From positions 30,588,949-30,652,948 of the forward strand of contig CP141136.1 in the NCBI GenBank assembly GCA_035236585.1: 64,000 bases of DNA, read 5' to 3'. Positions 1 to 10,074 of this stretch are shown here, piece by piece (the first letter of the stretch is position 1; each line of letters opens with the position of its first letter). Position numbers and translations under genes: made by a program. The notes below the pieces were generated by a model. The model was given only the letters and a program-made list of their open reading frames with translations, did not search any database and was not told where the DNA came from. The stretch is from Warburgia ugandensis. Taxonomy: Eukaryota > Streptophyta > Magnoliopsida > Canellales > Canellaceae.

Positions 1-132
1 TAGCCACTACACCTGCTGAGTCTTTAGGTTAAGGGAATTAGGTGGCAGGGATAGTAGCTCAATTTATTTAGGGTCCTTTGTCACATCTTCAACAACAAAT
101 GCCAATGCATAGCTTATAGTAGTTTCTAATGG

Positions 133-267
<135 letters not shown>

Positions 268-389
268 CTGCATCAACATCCAACGATAGACTCATACCCA
301 GACATAGATTCTACCGAGTAAAGTGGAAGGTAGCTTAGCAAAGGATCCCAACAAAGCTTATAAGTTACTAGATTGTTTGTAGAGGATGG

Positions 390-790
390 TGCCCTCATTC
401 TCAGGTGAGGGCAAACCAAAAGCTTTTGAGAGGTGGATCTTTGAGGTGGAGAAGGCTTTCAAGGCCATGGAAGTGGCTACAGATAAGTAGGTACAAATTG
501 AGACATATTCTAATAAAAGAGGCTGAATTTTGGTGGCAGACTATAGAGAGGGCTCATTTTCCTAGTTGTATGACTACTTAAAAAAGTTTCAAGAGCGTGT
601 TTAACGATAAGTACTTTTCACTCCATATACAAAAGGAAAAGGAGATGGAGTTTCTAGCCCTAAAGTAGGAAAATCTCATGATTTAGTAGTTTGAGAACCT
701 TTTAACTCAGACGAGGAGATTTATTTCTAGTACTAGCACGACTGACTTATAGATCACAAAACAATTTTTTGTGCTTGAGTCCAATGTTAA
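390..790 (+). mobile_element. Ty3/gypsy gag fragment (fossil)
   Basis: Plus-strand sequence translates piecewise to the gag capsid pattern of plant Ty3/gypsy elements: a stretch like AFERWIFEVEKAFKAMEV, then an EAEFWW-type motif, then an FNDKYF-type motif and a KEKEMEFLAL-type motif, in the usual order and spacing. No LTR or pol sequence was recognised beside it. It is a broken, old fragment. The family is called from motif order by eye, so the clade is not assigned. Confidence 0.7.
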
Positions 791-1658
791 GGAATAGAGT
801 TTTGCTAACACAGTCGTCTATGGTGGCTGGAGCAGTTGAGATGGAGGTTATTATGGAGCAGGATCTTAGACTGGGTAGGGCAGAGTGGAAGGAGAGTGAG
901 CATGATGGCAGCAGTTTAGGATACCACAGGAAACGCAAGAGGCCTTTCTCTTTGATAAAGCCATAGAGAATCCCAAGACAGCAACGACATGCTACTCGAC
1001 AAGGTGCAGGTTTGTATCCTTTCTCTCAGTCCACGTTCCTGGAAAAAGCAAATGGAAGATTCCCACATAAAAATGTCTTTTTGTTTCAAAAGGTCCATCC
1101 ATTTTTCTCACTCTCTCAACCTTCTAGTCAAGCCCTTTGCATCCAAAATAGCTTCTTAACATATGAATCTATCATCCCTCGGCTGTCATACAATGAATGG
1201 AGCAGAAATTGACATTTTTTTCCTTTCCTCCACATTTTTTGCAAATTCTAAACATTCTGCAACAAAGCAATCATGAATCAAGCACAAGAAAAATGCTCTC
1301 ATCCTAGAACAAGGATATTTCATCATAGGAAAGTTGCTGAGCTATGCCTGTGAAGAAGAATACATTTCTTCCATTTCTCAGCATGTTTTGCCAATTATGA
1401 ACTTCTTCTTTGAAGCTGATTATGCATCAGGAAGACCTAATTCTCTTGTTCTGGGGAACTAGGGTATTTCATAGAAAAAAGGTTAAGGACTATGCCAATA
1501 AGTTAAGAAGCCTAGTACATTAATCCTAAAGCTCCTCTTGATCATCTTCCCTGCATACTCCATATCCTGGGTACTAGAGGGACAATAGTTACTGATTAAC
1601 AAACATTGGGTAAAATTGGTCACACTACATGAATCCTGTACGAAACTAGTAATTTATT
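791..1658. other. No gene recognised
   Basis: AT-rich sequence between the gag fossil and LINE copy A. No convincing coding frame, repeat or RNA gene was seen. If the clathrin-assembly gene extends upstream, this is part of its intron. Confidence 0.5.

Positions 1659-1660
<2 letters not shown>

Positions 1661-1743
<83 letters not shown>
1661..1743. repeat. (CAT)n microsatellite grown from the LINE tail
   Basis: About 27 CAT units directly next to the LINE 3' end. Other copies in the window keep only 3-7 units, so the array has probably expanded here after insertion. The poly-His frame across it is an artefact. Confidence 0.93.
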
Positions 1744-1757
1744 AGACCTTATCCCAA

Positions 1758-3780
1758 TTAGGGGTCGGCCACATGAATCTTATTCCTCCATTCCACTCTA
1801 TTAAATACCATGGCTTCATTTAGTCCCAAAGTTTTTAAATCTTTTCGCACCACTTCTATCCACGTTCTTTTGGGCCTTCCCCTTGCCCTTTTAGAACCTT
1901 TAACTTGTATTGCCACACTCCTTCTAAGTGGTGTCGTTGTTGGCCTCCTTTGAATATGTCCAAACCATCTAAGTCTAATCTCCCTCATCTTGTTACCTAT
2001 TGGTACTATCCCTAAATTTTCTCTAATATTTTCATTTCTAATTCTATCCTTTCTTGTCTTACCACTCATCCATCTCAACATCCTCATTTCTGTGACACTC
2101 GGCTTATGAGTATGATGTTCCTTAACTACCTAACACTCTGATCCATAGAGCATGGCCGGCCTTATAGCCATCCTATAGAATTTTCACTTTAGTTTGAGTG
2201 GCACCCGCCGATCATATAAAACACCCGATGCACATCTCCATTTGTTCCAACCTGCTTGGATTCTCTGGGTAACCTCCCTCTCAATCTCTCCACTCTCATG
2301 GATCAATGATCCTAAGAATCGGAAGTGGTCTCTCATGGCGACCTCTTGGTTATTAATCTTGACTGGTGCTCCACTCCTACTCTCCTTGCTAAAATTACAT
2401 TCCATATATTCTATCTTAGTTCAGCTAATTTTAAATCCTTCCGATTCTAATGCTTCTCTCCATAACTCTAGCTTTATGTTTACACCCTCCCTTGTCTCAT
2501 CAAGTAGGACTATATCGTCTGCAAATAGCATGCACTAGGGAATCTCCTCATGCAGATGTTTTGTTAACTCATCCATAACTAATGTGAAAATGTATGGACT
2601 TAATGCCGATCCTTGGTGCAATCCTACAGTGACAGGAAAATCACCAGTCACGCTACTAGTGGTCTTAACATTTGTTACTGCTCCCTCATACATATCTTTA
2701 ATTATGTCTATATACACCTGAGAAACCCTTTAACACCTAACACCCTCCATATTAACTCTCTAAGGACTTTATCATCAGCTTTCTCTGAGTTAATAAAGAC
2801 CATGTGTAGGTCTTTTCTCCTCTCCCTACATTTCTCTACTAATTGTCTTAGTAAGAAAATAGCTTCCATGGTAGACCTCCTGGGAATGAAACCAAACTGA
2901 TTCTCTAATATGCTTGTTTCATGTCGTAGCCTCTTCTCAATCACTCTTTCAAAAGTTTTGTGGTGTGGCTCATAAGTTTGATCCCTCGATAATTAGTGCA
3001 GCTCTGAATGTCTCCTTTATTCTTATAGATTGGTACAATAGAGCTTTTCCTCCACTCATCAGGCATTTTCTTTGATTTTATAATCTTGTTAAACAACTTG
3101 GTCCACCAAACTACCCCAATATCTCCCATATGCTTCCAAACCTCTATTGGTATACCATTAGGCCCCATGGCCTTTCCTGATTTCATCTTTCTCAAGGCCT
3201 CTTTTACTTCAAGCATTCTAATCCTACGTTCATATCTATAATATCCAGTGTTATTTAGATTTATAGTATTTTCAATCCCTATATTCTCAGGGCCATTGTC
3301 ATTTAACAATTTTTGAAAGTATATTTCCCACCTTTGTTTGATCTCATCATCTTTGACTAATACCCTTTGATCATCGCTTCTAATGCACCTAACATGTTCT
3401 AAGTCCTTACCCTTTTGTTCTCTTACTTTTGCAAGTTTAAACACATCTTTCTCACCTTCTCTTGTTCCTAGTCTATTATAGAGCTCATCATATGCTTTAA
3501 GTTTAGCCTCACTTACTATTCTCTTAGCAATGTTTTTAGCATTCTTATATTGTTCATAGTTTTCATTATTTCTAATCTTCTGCCATGCTTTAAAATGCAT
3601 TCGTTTTTCTTTAATAGCTTTTTGCACTGTTTCATTCCACCACCATGTTTCCTTTGCTAATAGCCTTTTACCTTTAGATACTCCTGAGACATCTTTTTCC
3701 ACTTTCTTAATGGACTCAGACATATTAGTCCACATGGTATTTACTTCTGTTTCATAGTTCCAATTTCCTTCTACCATCAA
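1758..3780 (-). pseudogene. LINE copy A reverse transcriptase and C-terminal domain
   Basis: Minus-strand frames 3780-2941, 2944-2708, 2717-2535 and 2405-1758 are one decayed RT polypeptide. Motifs in order: DEWRKSSIVPIYKNKGD with CTNYRGIKL; a degenerate F-I-N-S-E-K-A-D-D block where the family has [19 protein letters not shown]; and the catalytic FADD box (about 2512-2523), just after a stop at what is Trp in copy D. The C-terminal part carries RMLRWMSGKTRKDRIRN, RLRWFGHIQRRP and RGRPKRTWIEVV, a block typical of plant RTE elements. Its role would be target-primed reverse transcription of the LINE RNA. At least two frameshifts or stops separate the blocks, so it is not functional. Confidence 0.9.
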
Positions 3781-4128
3781 CTTATTTTTTAATGAGGTTA
3801 TTTTCTCTCCTTTTAAGTTCCACCACTTAGTTTTTAGATGTGTATTAAGTTCAGTTCTTTTACTTCATCTTTTGATATGAATATCCATAACCATTAACCT
3901 ATGTTGTGAGGTTAAACTCTCACCGGATATCACCTTACAATCCTTACATAGATCATTCATTATTCCTAAGTAGAAAAAAGTCTATTTGGCTTTTATGAAG
4001 TCCACTTTAAAGGTTATTAAGTGTTTATCCCTCTTCTTAAAGAGTGTATTTGTAATGGATAGGTTATATGACAATGCAAAATCGAGGATATTCTCCCCCA
4101 TCTCGTTTTGCTCACCTATACCATACCC

Positions 4129-4881
4129 TTAGTGTATTCTATCATATCCTTCCTTATCTTTTCCTACATGGCCATTTAAGTCTGCTCCTATAAATATCCC
4201 CTCAGTGTTGGGAATTTCTTGCATGACTCCCTCCATATCTTCCCAAAACTGTCTCTTAATTATATCTTGTAACCCTACTTGTGGTGCATATGCACTTATA
4301 ATATTTATAATCTGCTCTCCTAGAATCATTTTTATTATTATAATTCTATCACTGATTCTTTTAATGTCCACAACTTTATCCTTTAATTCCTTATCCACTA
4401 TTATTCCTACGTCATTTCTATTATTTTCCTTTCCTACGTACCATAATTTATACCCATCTATTTCTCTAGCTCGAGCCTCTTTCCACTTGGTTTCTTGGAT
4501 ACAAGTGATGTTCACTCTCCTATGTTTTATCATGTCTACTAACTCCAAACTCTTACTTGTCAGTGTCCCTATATTCCATGTAGCGATGCAAATCTTATGT
4601 TTTGGAGATATCTTATTTACTATCGCCTTTCTCCACCTCCATGGTATGAACCCATGTCCACTTTTCACTGCACCTGGGTTCTGATGCAGCGCGTCGCTTC
4701 CGAGGGGACGCTCTAGCATCCCTTGCCCATTTTTCACTACACCCCGAATCCGATGTAGTGCGTCGCTTCTAGGAGAATGCCTTAGCAACCCTTGCCTATT
4801 TTTCACTACATCCGGGATCCGATGCAACGCGTCGCTTATGGGGAATGCCCTAGCTTGAGCGAATTTTAGTTTTTGATTCAT
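4129..4881 (-). pseudogene. LINE copy A APE-type endonuclease (5' part of ORF)
   Basis: A 250-residue open frame starting MNQKLKFAQARAFPISDALH. Residues about 16-80 are three 23-aa repeats. The endonuclease begins near residue 94 with IATWNIGTLTSKSLELVDM, continues with CIQETKWKEA (the Asn and Glu positions of the APE active site), SAYAPQVG, and GADLNGHVGKDKEGYDRIH, where it stops. This family is often misannotated as craniofacial development protein 2-like. The enzyme would nick target DNA. The ORF stops before the end of the endonuclease, and the continuation is in other frames downstream (about 3800-4120). Confidence 0.9.
4630..4836 (-). repeat. 69-bp (23-aa) tandem repeats in the LINE ORF
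   Basis: Three in-frame units at the N-terminus of the LINE protein, with pattern SDALHRIPDVVKNRQGLLRH, SDALHRIRGVVKNGQGMLER, SDALHQNPGAVKSGHGF. Copy D (59590-59700) has two units and the deleted copy E (43369-43500) has two degenerate ones. The unit length is a multiple of three, so the number can change without breaking the frame. Confidence 0.88.
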
Positions 4882-4904
4882 GTCATGTTGGGGTTACCAT
4901 AGTT

Positions 4905-5265
4905 TTTAAAAAGCTAAAGATGATTTTCATCAAAATCATCTTCAGCTTCACCCTTGCTGGCTGGCTACTTGACGTAAGGGTGGCCACATTTTAAGAAGCT
5001 GAAGATGATTTTCATTTCTTCCTCACAAACTAATATACAAATGCATATTTATTTATAAGAAAGAAATAATAGAATCATCTTCAACTTCCCCCTTGCAGGC
5101 TGGCTACCTGACACAAGGGTTGTCATCTTTTAAGAAGCTGGAGATGAATTTCATTTCTTCCTCACAAACTAATATACAAATGCATATTCATTTGTAAGAA
5201 AGAAATAATAGAAACATCTTCAACTCTCCCCTTGCCGGCTGGCACCTGACGCAAGACCCTCCTCC
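4905..5265 (-). repeat. LINE 5'-UTR tandem units with internal inverted repeats
   Basis: Units start at AAGAAGCTGRAGATG near 4993 and 5132 (period about 139 bp), with a shortened unit at 4911-4992. Each unit begins AAGCTGAAGATGATTTT and ends in its inverted copy AAAATCATCTTCAGCTT, or a close variant, followed by a GC-richer piece containing CTTGC-GGCTGGC. In the shortened unit the two arms lie 4 bp apart (4911-4948) and make an almost perfect hairpin. The same units occur in copy D. Confidence 0.85.
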
Positions 5266-5559
5266 TTTTTTATCCGAGCTTGGGACCGGCATCAAATGAA
5301 CCAAGTTATTGGCCCTGGGGTTGGTTACAATGCATGACTAGAATTTTGTTGCTTTAGAAAGCATAACAAGAACAATGTTCTGCTTTCCAACTTTCTTTTG
5401 CCTATATAATTAAAAGATAGTATCATGGATAATTACTTTTTCATAAATGAAGAGCTGTAGGCATGATGGTCATTTCTTTTATCCTCAATTTGAACCAACA
5501 TTCCTAATCTCAATATGAGTTTAAATCTTTGGCAGCTCAATGTGTAAATTGTTTTGCAG

Positions 5560-6434
5560 GTTCTGAAAGAAAGCTTTAAAATTTATTGTGTTATCAATGA
5601 CCGCATCATTAGTCTTGTTGATAAGGTCCAGCATTAGAGTTATTCTCTCAACTTAATTTCTCTCTAGTGGTTACTTTTTGAAGGTTTTTGACTTTCTTTG
5701 TCATAGAAGGGGAGCCTTGGCACAATAGTAGAGTTGTCGTCATGTGGCCTCAAGGTCACGGGTTCGAGGCATGGAAATAGCCTCTTGCAAAAATGCAAGG
5801 TAAGGCTGCGTACCATAGACCCTTATGGTCCGTCCCTTCCCTAGACCCTGCATATGCGAGAGCTTCATGCACCGAGCTGCCCTTTTCTTTTTTTGACTTT
5901 CTTTGTCGTGATCTTTATTTGTTAAAGCAGTTCTTTGAGATGCCAAGACATGACGCTTTTAAAGCCCTTGAAATCTACAGAGGTGCTGGGTAGCCGGTAA
6001 TATTGCCTTTTTAACTTTTGTATAATTTCATGTAGGTAGTGAGCTGCTGCTTGATCTTTGATATATTTTCTTTCACTACTTTGAACATGATAGAACTCCA
6101 TGAAAATTGGACTGTTCACATTTGCCTACTCAATTTTGTCTGTGGCAATTGCTGAATAAGTTTGAATATTGCAGGCTCTCAGCCTGTCTTATTTCTATCA
6201 AGTCTGCAAAGGGTTGGAACTTGTAAGGAATTTCCTGTTTCCAGTTTTAAGAGAGGTAATGTGCCATCTACATTGATTTCTGCTTTCTTTTTTGATTCCT
6301 CGCACCGTTTAGTTCAGAGTAACCTCAAGTTACTTGTCATTCTCTTCCTACAGCCTCCACAGTCATTTCTTGTAACCATGGAAGAATACATAAGAGGGGC
6401 ACTGCAGATAGTTTCTGTCTCAAGAGAACCATTG
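5560..6434 (+). CDS. Clathrin-assembly gene, exon cluster 1 (ANTH C-terminal part)
   Basis: Four small exons of 22, 22, 27 and 27 codons. They read VLKESFKIYCVINDRIISLV-DK, FFEMPRHDAFKALEIYRGAG followed by a stop and Pro, ALSLSYFYQVCKGLELVRNF continuing to FPVLRE, and PPQSFLVTMEEYIRGALQ continuing to REPL. These match the last helices of the plant ANTH domain, usually KESFKIY-AINDGIINLVDK and FFEMPRHEALKALEIYKRAGQQ. All four introns have GT donors and AG acceptors. The first intron (5626-5930) holds an Au SINE; without it the intron would be about 100 bp, normal for plants. The in-frame TAG in exon 2 replaces the first Gln of AGQQ. Confidence 0.88.
5709..5889 (+). mobile_element. Au SINE, copy 1
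   Basis: A tRNA-derived plant SINE of the Au family: GGGGAGCCTTGGCACAA head with an A-box-like segment, GGTCACGGGTTCGAGGC as B box, then the Au body with CCTCTTGCAAAAATGCAAGG and an end at GCACCGAGCTGCCC followed by a T-rich tail. Flanked by a 20-bp target-site duplication beginning TTTTTGACTTTCTTTGTC (5685-5704 and 5890-5909, 19 of 20 identical). It lies in the intron between the first two visible exons of the clathrin-assembly gene. Confidence 0.95.
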
Positions 6435-6749
6435 GTTAGTAGCATGAACAAAATGGCAACCTTAGTTTAGTGCATGTCACAAGTATAGGCAAAAATAGAC
6501 CATGTTCTTGATACAGAAGTAGTCTCAGTTGATGTTGCCTAATTTAGATGTCATCATCTCTCTGTGGAAAAACTCCTAGTTGTATCATCCATTAATTTTT
6601 GGTTACTAGAGAATGTTCCTTAGTAATTATTTTAGATCTCATCATCTGTCTATGGAAAAACTCCTTTTCATTGTGTCATCCATTACTATTTACTAGCTAG
6701 AGAATGTTGGCTAATTATTAACTGCTTGCAATGTTTGGGATATGTAGAA
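6435..6749 (+). repeat. Start of giant intron, with a ~100-bp tandem duplication
   Basis: Intron sequence after exon REPL. At about 6540-6715 a unit containing TAGAT-TCATCATCT, TGGAAAAACTCC, ATCCATTA and ACTAGAGAATGTT occurs twice in tandem with moderate divergence. No coding frame. Confidence 0.65.
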
Positions 6750-6930
6750 GGGGAGCCTTGGCGCAACAGTAAAAGTTGTCGTCATGTGACCTTGAGGTCA
6801 CGGGTTCAAGGCATGGAATTAGCCTCTTGTAAAAATGCAAGGTAAGGCTGCCTACTTTAGGCCATTGTGGCCCTCCCCTTCTCCGGACCCTGCATAGGTG
6901 GGAGCTTTGTGCACCGAGGCTGCCCTTTTT
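6750..6930 (+). mobile_element. Au SINE, copy 2
   Basis: Same family and orientation as the copy at 5709: head GGGGAGCCTTGGCGCAACAG, B box in GGTCACGGGTTCAAGGC, end at GCACCGAGGCTGCCC plus T-rich tail. A perfect 19-bp target-site duplication AATGTTTGGGATATGTAGA flanks it (6730-6748 and 6931-6949), so this insertion is probably younger than copy 1. Confidence 0.96.
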
Positions 6931-7468
6931 AATGTTTGGGATATGTAGATTGATACTGCACAATGATTGGCAGCATAGCGGGTTCTGAGGCTAGCTTAGT
7001 TCACAATTATTTTTATTATTTAAATCTGTAAATATGTTTCAAGGAAATGGAAGAATCATAGCCCCGCCAAAGGAGTTTGAAAGTATGCTCTGTCTTATAG
7101 CTCAAACACATAAATCCACTACAAGCACCAACTGACTGGTCTAATCAACCTTTTGATTTATAATAGCCATGAAATGACCTGCTATATGGTTCTGTTTGTA
7201 TGACATGCACCACTGGTGGAAGCAGCGCAAATGCAAGGCACTAGTCTTTTGTATGGACTCGAGAAGATTTCAATGTCATGAAGCAAGTCTAATTGGTTGT
7301 GCCCTATCCTCGGATTTAAAAAAGGATGGGGCAGAAAATTGATAAAAATCTTCTTTATCTTGTCTATTGGTAGAGGTTAAGTAGTTACATCTTTTATGCA
7401 TGACTTACCTACTTCGAACTATTTGCTAAAAGTAATTATCTGGACTAAGAAATGAAATACCTAATGAT

Positions 7469-10074
7469 ATCATCATCATCATCATCAAGACCTTATTCCA
7501 GTTAGGGGTTAGCCACATGAATCTTATTCCTCCATTCCACTCTATTAAATACCATGGTTTCATTTAGTCCCAAAGTTTTTAAATCTTTCCTCACCACTTC
7601 TATCCACGTTCTTTTGGGCCTTCCCCTTGCCATTTTAGAACCTTCTACTTGTATTGCCTCACTCCTTCTAACTGGTGCCGTTGTTGGTCTCCTTTGGATA
7701 TGTCCAAACCATTTAAGTCTAATCTCCCTCATCTTAGTACCTATTGGTGCTACCCCTAAATTTTCTCTAATATTTTCATTTCTAATTCTGTCCTTTCTTG
7801 TCTTACCACTCATCCATCTCAACATCCTCATTTCTGAGACGCTCATCTTATGAGTATCATGTTCCTTAACTAGCCAACACTCTGATCCATAGAGCATGGC
7901 CGGCCTCATAGCCATCCTATAAAATTTTTCTTTCAGCTTGAGTGGCACCTGCCGTTCACATAAAACTCCAAATGCACATCTCCATTTGTTCCAACCCTCT
8001 TGGATTCTCTGGGCAACCTCCCTCTCAATCTCTCCACTCTCATGGATCAATGATCCTAAGTACCAAAAGAGGTCTTTCAGGAGGACTTCTTGGTTATCAA
8101 TCTTGATTGGTGTTCCACTCCTACTCTCCTTGCTAAAATTACATTCCACATATTCTATCTTAGTTCGGCTAATTTTAAATCCTTCAAATTCTAATGCTTC
8201 TCTCCATAACTCTAGCTTTATGTTTACACCCTCCCTCGTCTCAGAATCTCCTCTTGCAGATGTTTTGTTAACTCATCCATAACCAATGTGAAAAGGTATG
8301 GGCTCAATACTGATCCTTGGTGCAATCCTACAGTGACTGAAAAATCACCAGTCTCACCACTAGTGGTCTTAACATTTGTTACCGCTCCCTCATACATATC
8401 TTTAATTATGTCTATATACTCCTACAAAACTCCTTTATCGCCCAACACCCTCCATATTAACTCTTTAAAGACTCTATCATAAGCTTTCTCTAAGTTGATA
8501 AAGACCATATGGAGGTCTTTCCTCCTCTCCCTATATTTCTCTACTAATTGTCTTAGTAAGAAAATAACTTCCATGGTAGACCTCCCAAGCATGAAACCAA
8601 ACTGATTCTTTGATACACTTGTTTCATGTCGTAGCCTCTTCTCAAACTCTTTCACAAAGTTTCATAGTGTGGCTCATAAGTTAGATCTCTCTATAATTAC
8701 TGTAGCTCCGTATGTCTCCTTTATTCTTATAAATTGGTACAATAGAGCTTTTCCTCTACTCATCAGGCATTTTCTTTGATTTTATAATCTTGTTAAAAAA
8801 CTTGGTCCACCAAACTACCCCAATATCTCCCATATGCTTCCAAACCTCTATTGGTATACCATCAGCCCCATGGCCTTTCCGAATTTCATATTTTTCAAGG
8901 CCTCTTTCACTTCAGGTATTCTAATCCTGCGTTCATATCTATAATATCCAATGTTATTTATATTTATAGTATTTTCAATCCCCATATTCTTAGCGTCATT
9001 GTCATTTAATAATTTTTGAAAGTATGTTTCCCACCTTTGTTTGATCTCATCTTCTTTGACTAATACCCATTGATCATCGCTTCTAATACACCTAACATGA
9101 TTTAAGTCCTTACCCTTCTGTTCTCTTACTTTTGCAAGTTTAAACACATCTTTCTCACCTTCTCTTGTTCCTAATTTATTATAGAGCTCATCATATGCTT
9201 TAAGTTTAGCCTCACTTACTATTTTCTTAGCAGTGTTTTTAGCACTATTTGCACTGTTTCACCCCACCACCATGTTTCCTTTGCTAATAGCCTTTACCTT
9301 TAGATACTCCTAAGACATCTTTTCCCACTTTCTTAATAGACTCAGCCATATTAGTCCACATGGTATTTACTTCTGTTTCATAGTTCCAATTTCCTTCTAC
9401 CATGAACTTATTTTTTAGTGAGGTTATTTTCTCTTCTTTTAAGTTCCACCACTTAGTTTTTGGATGTGTATTAAGTTCAGTTCTTTTACTCCATCTTTTA
9501 ATATGAATATCCATAACCATTAACCTATGTTGGGAGGTTAAACTCTCACCAGGTATCACCTTACAATCCTTACATATAGATCGTTCATTATTCCTAAGTA
9601 GAAAAAGGTCTAGTTGGATTTTATGAAGTCCACTTTTAAAGGTTATTAAGTATTCATCTCTCTTCTTAAAGAGTGTATTTGAAATGGATAGGTTATATGC
9701 CAAAGCAAAATCGAGGATATTCTCCCTCCATCTCATTTCGTTCACCTATGCCATACCCTCCATGTATTCTATCATATCATTCCTTATCTTTTCCTACATG
9801 GCCATTTAAGTTTGCTCCTATAAATATCCCCTCAGTGTTGGGAGTTTCATGTATGACTCCCTCAATATCTTCCCAAAACTGTCTCTTGATTATATCTTAT
9901 AACCCTACTTGTGGTGCGTATGCACTTATAACATTTATAATCTACTCTCCTATAACAATTATTATTATTATAATTCTATTAATGATTCTTTTAACATGCA
10001 CAACTTTATCCTTTAATTCCTTATCCACTATTATTCCTATGCCATTTTTGTTATTTTCCTTTCCTACGTACCAT
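7469..10074 (-). mobile_element. RTE-clade LINE, copy B (5' truncated)
   Basis: Same family as copy A, minus strand. The 3' end has a short (ATC)n tail at 7469. The 5' end is cut inside the endonuclease near 10074 (after a segment matching TTCCTTTCCTACGTACCATA of copy A), the usual outcome of incomplete target-primed reverse transcription. It lies in the giant intron of the clathrin-assembly gene, antisense to it. Against copy A there is a deletion of about 41 bp near 8242 that removes the FADD catalytic box, and one of about 76 bp near 9246. No clear target-site duplication. Confidence 0.92.
7502..9745 (-). pseudogene. LINE copy B endonuclease/RT remnants
   Basis: Blocks on the minus strand: 9745-9284 (region after the endonuclease, with NEMRWRENILDFALAYN and a KTKWWNLKEEK motif), 9147-8848 (linker, then EVKEALKNMKFGKAMGL), 8655-8422 ([20 protein letters not shown] with [19 protein letters not shown]) and 8149-7502. 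The last is a 215-aa frame holding the complete C-terminal block: RMLRWMSGKTRKDRIRNENI, RLKWFGHIQRRP, RGRPKRTWIEVVRKDLKTLG. The polypeptide is interrupted by frameshifts, and the active-site box is deleted. Confidence 0.88.

Larger units (their letters stand above)
1659..5290 (-). mobile_element. RTE-clade LINE, copy A (near full length)
   Basis: A non-LTR retrotransposon on the minus strand. Reading from its 5' end (near 5290) it has an opening like TGCCGGTCCCAAGCTCGGAT, about 380 bp of 5'-UTR tandem units, an N-terminal repeat, an APE-type endonuclease, a reverse transcriptase and a C-terminal domain. It ends in a (TGA)n tail, seen on the plus strand as (CAT)n at 1661-1743. A TGA-type trinucleotide tail and no separate ORF1 fit the RTE clade. 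The frame is broken at several places, so this copy is dead. No convincing target-site duplication was found. It is the most complete of five copies in the window. Confidence 0.93.

Noticed and set aside
1616-1804. Poly-histidine protein
   Set aside because: It is the (CAT)n tail of LINE copy A read on the other strand.
4205-4684. 159-aa plus-strand frame
   Set aside because: It is antisense to the LINE endonuclease and has no family motif; the minus strand explains the sequence. The same holds for 2194-2538, 7938-8282, 9673-10122 and 59154-59579.
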